Of a stretch of 64,000 nt of DNA, positions 1-9,739 are shown in pieces. A program made the position numbers and the translations under genes. Under the pieces are notes generated by a model, which was not told the DNA's origin, did no database searches, and saw only the letters and a list, made by a program, of their open reading frames with translations. The stretch covers positions 1,118,867 through 1,182,866 of the forward strand of contig CP137682.1 in assembly GCA_037976565.1 (NCBI GenBank), read 5' to 3'. The stretch's first letter is position 1, and each line of letters starts with the position of its first letter. Source of the stretch: Mesocentrotus franciscanus (taxonomy: Eukaryota; Echinodermata; Echinoidea; Camarodonta; Strongylocentrotidae).

Positions 1-1000
1 TGGTTTAAAGTATTTTTGTCATGGAAACACGTTGTTTGGAGCATATGTATATATTCTTCAACTGTTGGTTAATTCATCGACCGGTAGAATGTTTGGTTTT
101 CTCGTTGTATTTTCATACAGGTTCTTTTCTGGGTTTTCTTCCATGTTTATCGTTTTGACAGGAGGAATAAAGTATAATGAAACCTCATGCCACTGATCTT
201 CTGATCTAATTATTTCCTGTCTTACAAACAAAAATAAAAGTTTTAAATGTTAGACCAAGCATCTGTTTTTTACAATTATCTTATAAAGAAGACAGTGTAG
301 TCCGTTTTACAATAGGGGTAGCATGGGACCATTTCGGCTTTTGAGAGATTAGCCGACTGAGAACGCTCACTCTGTAGATGTTGGAGTCTACCCAGGCAGG
401 TGATTGTATTGTCATTCTCATTTATCAATAAAACACACTACCCAGGTTCCTGATTGTAGGAGAAATGGGATGTTTTGACCATCACTAGAAAAGAAGAGGT
501 CAATGTTAAAAACACTGTGCCTGCCTGGCTGCCTCTGCCTGAGAAATGATTGTGAATTATCAAAAGAAAGTAGAATAACTTCACTTGCCTTTAATGCGGT
601 ATTGATAAAACTTACTAATCATTCTACATCGCATTCACTTTCAATAACTTTGTTACTTCAAGTTGTCATATGGGGCATATATGAAGGAATTCTTTACAAA
701 AAATACTGCACCCAAATATTTTTGAAACATGTCTAACTATGAGGTACCTGGGAGGCTGGGATATTCTAAAGAGTAATTTTACAATAAAAGTAGACACTAC
801 TATAGTAAGACAATGCATGCAAGTCCTTTCTTTTCTCTTATTTCATTTCTACTTCGTGGTATGGAGATTTTAAAACAAATGTAATTTGATTAATAATGAA
901 TTAAAAAAAAACATGTAAACACGGTCCACTTAGGTCTACTGTACTTTGGAACGTGATTCATTACTTTACTTGCCAAAAATATAAATATAATATTAAACAT
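1..1000. other. Non-coding sequence, no recognised feature
   Basis: AT-rich sequence with no convincing exon, RNA gene or transposon end. If the exon at 1018-1052 is real, this is intron of the same minus-strand gene. Confidence 0.4.
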
Positions 1001-1017
1001 TTAAAGGGGATACCTAC

Positions 1018-1052
1018 CTTCATATTCATGTTGCTCGTCGATACTCAGAACT
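1018..1052 (-). CDS. 35-nt exon homologous to the ankyrin-ZU5 linker exon
   Basis: The acceptor is GGATTTTCTTTTTAG|AGT and the donor TGAAG|GTAGGT. The exon has 35 nt, phase 2 to 1, encoding VLSIDEQHEYE. Exon 6 (40225-40256) has the same phases and reads LSEDDVHEYR, so the two are paralogous micro-exons. It should be followed by a ZU5 exon beyond the left edge. It either belongs to a second tandem module of the same gene (phase 2 fits exon 23) or to a separate paralogue. Confidence 0.55.
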
Positions 1053-1223
1053 CTAAAAAGAAAATCCAAAATGAATGGTAAAATTTGAGCAATATTCAGG
1101 TGATTGTTTGCAATGAATGTATCCGACCTTTCACGAATAAGGGGCCATCACTTTAAGAAATAAGGGGCCTTAATCAGAGTTTTGTTTGGAAAGATTTGAA
1201 TAGCTTATCCGGAGTAGAACTTT

Positions 1224-1870
1224 GCGCTCAATCGAAAAAAAAGTCTTATTGACCCTCGTCATGACATGTTGGTAATTTTGGCCTAAACTGACCATTTTGG
1301 TCACTTTTGGTAAGGTCGGTTGTACTTTTTCCTATGGTTAGTAAAGGACATTTGATGGACCTATTCTATCCTCAAAAAATGTGCCCTTGATGCGAGAAAA
1401 AGAGATCATTAGACTTCCATCAACAATATTATGGTCTTTTTGTTACTTTTTGGCCTGAAATGACCATTTGTATTGACTTTTATCGAAAAGCAGGCCAAGT
1501 TGTCATTTTCATTTTTGAAATCAATTGATGAATGAGTTTTGGCATTCATGTTCAATATAAAAATGTGCGCTTATATGAGAACAATATCAATCTCATTGAA
1601 AGAATATAAACAGTTCGGAATGCTCTAGTAATATTTGACTACTTTGACCCAAATTGACCATTTATGCGATTTCTGCGACAAGCTAGACATTTCATAGAGC
1701 AGGGAGAAATTAGATTGGCTTTAAATCGAGCAGAATATATGACAAGGAGGATTTTTTAGACTGATTCAAGGTAAACTTTTGTGCTGATTAAGAAATTTCA
1801 GTGTTATTGACCTCACTCTTGACATTTCGGTCCTTTTGGTAACTTTTTTTCAGCCAAAAATGACAAAAGT
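1224..1870. repeat. Degenerate tandem repeat, ~160-220 bp period
   Basis: Diverged units recur with a GTGC(G/C)CTT start followed by GAGAAxAxxTCA and then AACTGACCATTTTGGTC-like text (near 1224, 1381, 1563 and 1780). Spacing is irregular and similarity low. It is probably an old tandem or transposon-derived repeat. Confidence 0.45.
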
Positions 1871-2378
1871 GGTCAAAAGATTTTAAAACAAATTTATGTG
1901 ACAAATTGTTTTAGAATCAGCACATATATTTTGAATTTTCCATTACATAGAATTTCGGTTTTACAACATACCACCATTTGCTCTGACTGAAATTATGAAC
2001 TGCTGTTGAACTGTGTGGATTCATTCAATGAGATTAATTGTTTTGATCTTGCTAATATCAGCATACATGTTCATATGGTATTTGGACGTCAAGTGTACCC
2101 ATCATTTTCTAGCATCAACGCACATTTTTACTCAGAATAGGCCTATCAAAACTCCTTTGGTGATATTAGAGAGTAGGAAAATTGCCCCTGACCAAAAGTG
2201 ATCATATTTCACGAAAGTCTGTTTAACCCGACAACCCGATGAAGGGAATGAAGCCGCTTTTTGCAAGGTTGAACTGAGTAGGCCTACTGTCCTTTGTCAT
2301 CCCAAAACGGTCGTCGTTTGGTCAGCCTAAGGACCAGAAAGTACTCTAGAAATGGTGGACGTAATAAAAGCATTAATT

Positions 2379-2615
2379 TTTTTTTTTTTTGCAATTCGTG
2401 AGAAAATATTTAGCAGCGATTCATTCAGCAGGTGAATAAGCGGGGGTGGGGGGTAGGTGGAGAGGAGAGCCACTAATTTTTTTTTCGGGGGGGGGGTGGG
2501 CGGAAAAAAAATTGTGTTTTGGAAAAAATTAACGTTGCCATCCTACTTTTTTGTTACCGTTTGGGGGGTTGGGGGGGGGGGGCCGGCCGGTAAAATCGGC
2601 CCGTGGATCCGCGCC
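2379..2615. repeat. Poly-T and poly-G low-complexity tract
   Basis: Runs of T and G alternate with purine-rich text, ending in GGCCGGCCGG and GTGGATCCGCGCCTG. The G runs could form quadruplexes. The end resembles the GGATCCGCC(C/A)CTG motif seen at 22.0, 23.1 and 25.5 kb. Confidence 0.5.
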
Positions 2616-2665
2616 TGAGCCATCACGGAGATAGCGTCTCTCGGTTTGCCTTCTTCTTTATCTAC

Positions 2666-2950
2666 CTTTGAGGTCCAACTAGACTGTCATCCTTGGAACC
2701 ATGGCTCTTTCTTTGTTTTTCCCCTCTTGTTTTGTTATCTTCGTCGCTAGAGTCAGTCTGTCGGTTCGTCTTCTTCGTTCTCTTCCTTGGACGTCCATCC
2801 AGACAGTCATCCTTGGAACCATGGCCCTTTCTTTGTTTGTCCCGGCTTGTTCTTTCATCTTCGTCGCTAGAGTCAGTCTTTCGGTTGGTCTTCTTGTGTC
2901 TCTTTGTTGAGGGTTCATCCAGACTGTCATCCTCGGAAACATGGCTATAT
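2666..2950 (-). CDS. Exon 23: acidic/basic 40-residue repeats
   Basis: The acceptor is TTTTCAAACGTAG|ATA, starting in phase 2. Three 120-bp units encode variants of KKTNRKTDSSDEDERTSRDK plus QRKGHGSKDDCLDG. The result is alternating basic and SDED-type acidic blocks, low complexity and probably disordered. An in-frame TAG at 2662 sits in a decayed fourth unit, so this may be the C-terminus. Alternatively CAAAG|GTAGAT at 2666 ends it in phase 2, which fits the exon at 1052. Confidence 0.55.
2681..2950. repeat. 120-bp tandem repeat inside exon 23
   Basis: The motif AGACTGTCATCCTTGGAACC and its variants start at 2681, 2801 and 2921, a 120-bp period. A fourth degenerate unit runs left of 2681 into the stop codon region (CTTCTTCTTTATC resembles CTTCTTCGTTCTC). 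Confidence 0.85.
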
Positions 2951-3659
2951 CTACGTTTGAAAATCATCAATTGACTCGACGTTAGTAGACGAACCGAAAG
3001 TAACGGGTAAAAAAAAATTAGGCAAGGTGTTTTCGGCATTAAGTAAGCGTTTAATCCTCAGACTGGTATTAATGTCATGATAATGTAAGGATCTACTGAA
3101 CTCAGAAGGTTGCTCTTTCCCGTAAAGTTCGTCATTATGCTGGATTATACACACATTATACATATAACAATTGTATTGTACTTAATTACTCTTACTTCAT
3201 TATTACATATTAATAGGCTTACTGATATAAAGACATGCTTCCTTCAGGCACATATATCACTGAGCAAGGTATTATATTATATTCTCTTTATACTTGTATT
3301 TTACATCATTTATACACTTACATTTTGATACTGTTTAAGGGCCTTGCATACTGTAGGCTTTATATCCTGCGTCTTATCTAAATACATTATGTCTGATTTC
3401 TTTGATTTTTCTCAACGCTGTTGAAGATACCAGCCTCCTTACTTTTTAATTCCTCATTACTTTAATATAATGCTGCTTGTATCATAATGAGTATAATTTT
3501 CTTGGTACAGGTACATCTAAATTATATCCTTATTTGTAGGAAAATGCGATATGTAATAAATGTGTCATTTCAGTTTTAGTTTTTGGAGGGAGGGGGGAGT
3601 TAAGATGTATTTTCTTTTTAAACAATGTGCAATATTGTGTGTATGTCAATGTTATGTTT

Positions 3660-3865
3660 ATATCTAAGTTGATTTGGGAGCAACATGTGAGGGCTCACAT
3701 GCCTCCGGCTAATAGTGTTGAATTTCACTTTTGCGAGCCCTGCATGGCCCTCTTGTATTGTTTATGAATTGCATGATCTGTCAAAATGTAATTGTATTGT
3801 GCTTTTATGATTGGCCTAATAAATAATAATAAAAATAAAAATAATAATAATAATAATAATAATTA
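3660..3865. repeat. Probable LINE 3' end with (AAT)n tail
   Basis: The stretch GCTCACATGCCTCCGGC through GATTGGCCTAATAAATAATAAT ends in an (AAT)n microsatellite at about 3818-3863. This resembles the 3' tails of CR1/L2-group LINEs, but no coding remnant was seen. Sequence from 3170 to 3660 and 3870 to 4570 holds nothing recognisable. Confidence 0.35.
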
Positions 3866-4571
3866 AAAATGTTTATGAGTCCGATCAAACAAATTTTCCT
3901 CTTCCATGGGGCTTACTATTCCGGGAATGATTTTTCCCCGTGCATGAAATTATTTTGAAAGCGCGAAATCCATACGACATTATAATTCAAATTTTATGCA
4001 GTTCGAAATGTCAATGATAAAGAATGGTTCATAATTAATTACAAGTATTTTGTGAGATATACATGTAAATATATATATATATCACAAATTGCAAGCGGTA
4101 TGGAGTTCTGGCGAGATGCAGCGTTAAAATATGTAGTAAAGACGAAATAGACTTCACAACATATAGGAGCACATTTCTGACGATATGAAATAGGATTGAA
4201 TGTTTACTGCGTTCTTAGGAATGTTAAACAAGTTTGTGTGCATTTGTAACATTCCCACGAACGCAGGAATCATCTTATACTTTTTAAAAAAGTCACCAAT
4301 CTTTGCTTATCCCCATTGCGCTGTGTTACATTACTATGTTTTGTATGATTGTTTTATTTCTTTTCTGTCAAGTCATATCTTTTAAAAATTGAATTTGAAA
4401 GAACATGTCTATTTATGTATCGATATACAATATAAAGACCATGAATTCCAATGGTTAAATGGACTATAAACATAAACCTTATGATCCTTAGGAACCTTAT
4501 GTGATATATAGAGCATTGTGATCTGCTTTTTGTGATACGACATTCACGGTATGTTATTCCATGGTTTCAAA

Positions 4572-4771
4572 GGCCCGAATTCACAAAGGAGGTTTAAATT
4601 TAACCCATGGTTTAAACCCTCATTTACATAACCCATGGTTTAAAATAAGCGCAAATTGAAGCGTATCTTGCCTTGCGCGCGTCGGACTTCTGACTTGTGT
4701 CGCGCTTATTTTGCGCGATTTGAGGGTTTAAACCATGGGTTAAATTTAAACCTCCTTTGTGAATTCGGGCC
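4572..4771. mobile_element. Fold-back MITE, 200 bp
   Basis: Terminal inverted repeats of about 45 bp begin GGCCCGAATTCACAAAGG and are almost perfect. The inner part (GTTTAAACCATGGGTTAAA) continues the palindrome. A related left end, GGCCCGTATTCTGAAG, occurs at 63506. Confidence 0.8.
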
Positions 4772-4975
4772 AAAGAGTTTATTATAGTTAACATGGTCGA
4801 ATACCACTTACGCCAACTAAGGGGGACAAGGCGGATTAAACAACAAGTAGTGTCTACCAAACAAAATTATTGTTAAGGTTAAATTTCATGGATTCTTTCC
4901 CATTGAGGCTGACCATGTGGTGCACAATGCCCGATTAAGGTATGTGCCCATCGAATCGCCACAGCAAAAACGTAC

Positions 4976-5102
4976 CGAGAAGCTAGTTTGATGATATTCT
5001 GTTGACCTATGAAGGTATTTCCTGTCACACGACTCGAATTCGCTGCATCTACATGTACACCGACTGGTGAATCTCCTTGCTTTTCCGAAGGAAGTTGATA
5101 TC
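4976..5102 (-). CDS. Exon 22: candidate exon with RHIM-like motif
   Basis: The acceptor is CCTTTTCAACAG|GAT and the donor TTCTCG|GTACGT. The 127 nt run from phase 1 to 2. It reads GYQLPSEKQGDSPVGVHVDA, then SSRVTGNTFIGQQNIIKLAS. The segment FIGQQNIIKL resembles the amyloid-forming RHIM core (hydrophobic-Q-hydrophobic-G-x-x-N-x-hydrophobic) with F in place of Q. If the donor is not used, the frame continues to a stop at 4879 (ending QPQWERIHEI). Phases fit exons 21 and 23. Link to the death-domain gene is inferred. Confidence 0.5.
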
Positions 5103-5166
5103 CTGTTGAAAAGGTAATTAAATGAATAGATAGGGATAAGGATGATGATGGCATCAAAACAAGAGC

Positions 5167-5566
5167 TATAGAGTGGTGAAGTGTGACGTCATCAAAAATC
5201 TATTTTTGGAATTTCTCAATTTTTTCTTCATTTTCCGAAAGACCACCAAAAATAATATCGAAATGTTGAAAACCAATTGAATAGGTTAAGTATTTGCTGA
5301 GATATGACCATCTGAATGAAAAGATTGCCTATGGGAACTCAGTGTTATATTGCTCTGGTTCATAACATTAGGAGCCAGAGCAATATAACACTGAGTTCCA
5401 TAGAAAATCTATTTATTCAGATGGTCATATCTCGGCCAATACTTTACATATTCAATTGGTTTTCGACATTTGGACATTATTTTTGATTCTCTTTCGGAAA
5501 ATGAAGAAAAAATTGAGAAATTCCAAAAATAGATTTTTATGACGTCACAGCTTCGGTACTCTATAA
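5167..5566. mobile_element. Large palindromic fold-back element, 400 bp
   Basis: Two arms of about 190 bp are inverted copies of each other around 5366, with a short loop near GGTTCATAACATTAGGAGCC. The outer ends are TATAGAGT...TGACGTCAT and its complement. The arms differ by scattered substitutions. It would form a long hairpin if transcribed. No coding sequence. Confidence 0.85.
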
Positions 5567-5644
5567 CAATATGAAAGACAAGGGCAGTAATGATAATACC
5601 ATGTGATGATGTTTGATGATTGCTTTACTTGACTGCTAAGAAAG

Positions 5645-6625
5645 CATGTCAAGTTCATTTATTTACACTCATCATTAAGAATACAGAATATATACAATTA
5701 TAGTCACATTTACAAATACAGAATAAACATACGTAAAATATCATACATCCAAACGAAAACAACAACATAACATAATGAGAGTGAAGGGGTGAGCTAAAAA
5801 GGAGTATGGTCCTTATGCTAGAGTCCATCCCTCATATATATAATATTAATAATATAAAAATTATGTTGAACTATTGGAAGCATGAAGAAAAAAAAAGAAA
5901 AAAAGGGGTAAAGAGCCTGGTGAGTTATTGCACGTAAGATTCAATTAGATACATTTATATTTTCGTTTAAAAGTTTGAAAACTTTTGCATTTTTTTAAAT
6001 TTAAGGGAACGGAATTCCAAATTTTAGGACCATCGAAAGATATTGACTTTTTCATTAAAGTTGTTTTAATTTGTGGTAGGTGAAAATTAGATGCATTTCT
6101 AGTTTCATATTTAGGAAAATTCGAATTCAAATTAAAAAACTTTAAAAGTGCACATGGTAATGATTCATTTCGACACAAGTACATGAAGACTGCAATTTGA
6201 TATTTACAGATATCAAATACATTGAGAAGCTTTAATTTATAAAATATAGGTTTCGAATGAGATCTGTAGTGTGAATTCGAAATTAACCGGATGGCTTTCT
6301 TTTGCATTTTAAGTATCTTGTTCAGATTGGTTTTTACTTGTCATGGCCCAAACTTCAGAACAGTAATATAAATGATGAAGAATTACAGTATTATATAAAG
6401 TTCTTAAAACACATTTTGGTAGAAATCTAAGTTTCTTTAAGATGCCAATATTTTTTGAGATCTTGTTGCAGACAGCACCAGTGTGTTCATTCCATGTAAG
6501 TTTAGAATCAAATTCTATTCCGAGGAATTTGTTTACTGATACACGTTGGAAGTCATGGTTATTCACCTGAAGATCAACCTCATTAAAATCTTTTTTGTTT
6601 GTTTTGTAAATACCATGTAGTTGCT
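5645..6625 (-). mobile_element. LINE fragment, 3' part of reverse transcriptase ORF
   Basis: Read on the minus strand, the two halves join across a frame break near 6308. They carry VNKFLGIEFDSKLTWNEHT, LRTLYNTVILHHLYYCSEVW, then MQKKAIRLISNSHYRSHSKP and GPKIWNSVPLNLKKCKSFQ. This is the typical C-terminal region of CR1/L2/Jockey-group LINE polymerases. It is 5'-truncated, with an AT-rich 3' untranslated region to about 5645. A SINE lies directly upstream. Confidence 0.8.
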
Positions 6626-6780
6626 TGTAAGTAAGCAACCAAGGGACCGACGACTTAAGCCCTCTCCGAGGGGCTTGAATGATGATTAAATCATTACCAA
6701 GGTGAAAGAGCGGATTGATTTGGTTTCGAACCTGGGACCTCCCGGTTACGAGACCACTGCTTTACCACGGAACCATTTTA
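6615..6780 (-). mobile_element. tRNA-derived SINE
   Basis: On the minus strand the 5' end reads TCCGTGGTAAAGCAGTGG, then GTCTCGTAACCGGGAGGTCC and CAGGTTCGAAACC. This gives recognisable A and B boxes of an RNA polymerase III promoter and a CGT anticodon position like tRNA-Thr. The body continues with CCTCGGAGAGGGCTTAAGTC to a tail near 6615. The tRNA part is degenerate, so this is a SINE head and not a functional tRNA gene. Confidence 0.75.
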
Positions 6781-6869
6781 TGATAATATTAATGATAGTA
6801 ATGATAATAATAATAATATTACAAATAATAATAGTAGGCCTAAGAGTAATAATCATGATAATGATTCAA

Positions 6870-8830
6870 AATCAAATTTAAATTTTATTCAACACTCTCA
6901 GTAAAAACATTTAAAACATACAAATACAGAATGGAATGATAACAAAAAGAACAAAATAGTGATAAAAATTACAATAGAAATTTATGAGAGCATTTGGGAT
7001 AGGCAGAAAGGAGGGATTCATTGAATAAAAGCCTTTTCCTAAACACACCCAAACAGGGGAAAAAAAAGAACAGGAACAAAAGAACATAACAAAACAAACA
7101 AACAAAACATACTATCATGTACAATCATAGTAAAAAAAATACGAATAAGAGAGTGTCACAAATTTACTCTACGAAAGTGTCAAAGTTGCCCATGCTATTC
7201 TACTGTTATTATATTTATTTAACAGAAATTGTTTATATTTAATTTTGAAAAAAAATGGAGAGCTTTGCATTTTCTAATTTTTAGAGATATACTATTCCAT
7301 ACTACTTGTCCATTAAAAAACCAGTGTTTTTTTTTTTTTATACATGTCGTTCTAATTTTGGGGAGGTGATCATTTGGGTAATTTCTAGTATTTTAATTAT
7401 GCACATCACAATTCTAATTAAAAAATGTTGATAAAAAAAGTTGGCAAATGATCATTAAAACATAAACACATTAACACTGCAATAAAAAATTCTGCATATC
7501 GATTACAGTAAAAATACCAAGTTAACAAAATAAAGGATTACAGTGAGCATAATAAAATTATTGAGAATGAGTTATAATGCGTATTGCTTTCTTTTGAAGC
7601 TTAAGTTACCTTAAGATATCATTTGTATTATAATTTGCACATGAAACTATACAGTAATTAAAATATGGTGTTATTAAAGGCATCGTTCAACAATGTTAAA
7701 TCTGAGATGGATGGCCCTACGTGTTATCAGTGTCGTTGTGATATGGGGTGATATGGGGTAATATTGAAGCCCTAAAAAAATTGCGCTTCAAAATGAGCAT
7801 GAAGTGCCTCAAAAAAATAAAAATCTTTGAGTGACCGGTTTTACCATACTCATTTTCCCCAGTAGACTGTAGTGTTGTAAAAACCGTTAGGAAAACAGTT
7901 TTTGAAATTTCGATTTCCAATCATAAATATCTTGATAATCACAAAGGCGATCGGCTTGTAAAAGTCATGGGGTTCCTGACTGACCTAAAGGTTTATAATT
8001 ATCATTGCAGCATGAGCTAAATCCAGGATTTTGTTTTAGAATCTGAGACAAAGATACCCAATCTCTTTAAAGTATAATACAGCATTTAAAAAGATTTAAG
8101 GGATAAAAATTGACTTTATATAAAATACCAACATTTTTTTCTATTTTATTACACATCCCATTTATATGCTCATGCCACTTCAATTTATGATTAAGTACAA
8201 TACCTAAAAACTTCAGATTATCTACACGTTCAAATTATGGTCATTTACTCGTAAATGAACGTTGTTAAAATCAATATTTGTATTTGTATTAAAAAAAAAT
8301 ACTTAGTTTTTTCGTAATTTAAAACCAACATATTATATAAAAAACAATTAAAAAGTTTCAAAATATTTTGCTTTAAAACATCTTGTAAAACCTGGACATC
8401 AGAATGAAACTTAAAAACACTTGTCATCAGCAAAAAAAAAACAACTTCAATTTATCAGATATATTGCACATGTCATTAACATAAATAATAAATAAAAGAG
8501 GTCCAAGGATGGATCTTTGAGGCACTCCAAATCTCAGTATTTCGGTATTAGACTTAACTCTATTAATCTGAACAAATTGGGTTCTATTTTCTAAATAACT
8601 TTCAAAACATTTTAAAGTTACTCTACGAATACCATAATAATATAATTTGTTTCAATAAAATGGTGTGGTCTAATGTATCGAATCTATTGCTTAAAAAGAA
8701 GGTTGAGTTCTGGGGAAAGGTGAAAAAATAATTTGGGAGGGGATTTTCATTGTTATTATGCAAGTGTGGGAGAACATCAGAGAAAAAATGTTCCCTGAAA
8801 AAGCAAGGCTCTTCAAATGCTTTCATATTC
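6870..8830 (-). mobile_element. Degraded LINE, reverse transcriptase region
   Basis: Minus-strand pieces in order are FDTLDHTILLKQI (near 8660), VPQRSILGPLLFIIYVNDM (near 8500), a DDTSVFKF remnant (8420), LKFLGIVLNHKLKWHEHI (8200) and GQVVWNSISLKIRKCKALHF (7290). Many frame breaks and stops are present. Part of 7650-8030 does not fit the ORF and may be a later insertion. It resembles the family at 5.6-6.6 kb. Confidence 0.75.
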
Positions 8831-9294
8831 TAAATAAACATGTAAAAGCTTTAAAATGTGGACCTCACTTTTATGCCACATGTTTGTGTAGTCCCATGTA
8901 AATCTTTTTGTGTACAGTGCTTGTTAGCTAACAAGACTGGGTCAAATTTCTTATAATTCTGATGTTTCCAGAACCTTGCAGTGCACACCAATACTTATAT
9001 GCTACATGATCAACTTTTTCTGATCGATTTCACACAGTTGCCTTCACAATGCAATCGCATGACCAGAACTCAACTTTATCTTCAAGAAAAAAAAAAGGCC
9101 CATTAAGATATGATTATTTTAAAAAGTTTTCAAAACATTATAAATAAAATGCATGCATGCATTAGATGTGGAGTGCCCAGGTCTGAAACCATGATAATAA
9201 TATCAATACAAATATGAATTTTTAGAATAACAACAAAAATATTTATAATAATGATATTAATAATAACAATAAAAATAAGAGTGGTGGTGGTGGT

Positions 9295-9395
9295 TATTTT
9301 ACCTGACTGCTAAGAAAGCATAAATGCTTGTTATAAAGCAACCAAAGGACCGACGCCTTTAGGTCCTCTCCGAGGAGCACATTTGGATGTTGACA
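9295..9395 (-). mobile_element. SINE 3' fragment
   Basis: GACTGCTAAGAAAGCAT, GCAACCAAAGGACCGACGCC and CCTCTCCGAGGAGC match the body of the SINE at 6.6 kb. Only the tail part is present. A further short match (GACTGCTAAGAAAGCATG) is at 5631. Confidence 0.6.
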
Positions 9396-9559
9396 ACATT
9401 TGGATTTTCTATCCTGTTTTACATCTTTGTGACAATATTGTTTATTCGTGATAGATAAAGTTTATACAGTTCCTATAAAAGATACACACTTTGAAAAGAT
9501 ATCCTCCAATAATTTCCCGATATATGTATGATTTTATCTTATGGTTGAAGGTCTATTCA

Positions 9560-9735
9560 ATCGGAGTCTAAGTCTGACCCAGCAAAGTACCGTCCCATAT
9601 CTTTACTGATTTGCATCAGCAAGGTTATGGAAGTTGCAGTGAACACGCAGTTTCAGAAGTACATCCTTACAAATGACTTGATCTCTTGCAGACAATTTGG
9701 CTTTAGGCCAGGTCAGAGCACTATCCACTAATTAT
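9560..9735 (+). mobile_element. LINE reverse transcriptase fragment
   Basis: The plus strand reads DPAKYRPISLLICISKVMEV, then NDLISCRQFGFRPGQSTIH. This is the conserved YRPISLL...FGFRPGxST block of LINE reverse transcriptases. It is cut off on both sides. Confidence 0.8.
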
Positions 9736-9739
9736 TTTC

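Noticed and set aside
6720..6775. Functional tRNA gene
   Set aside because: The A and B boxes and an anticodon-like CGT are present, but the acceptor stem and TPsiC stem do not close and the sequence continues into a SINE body.
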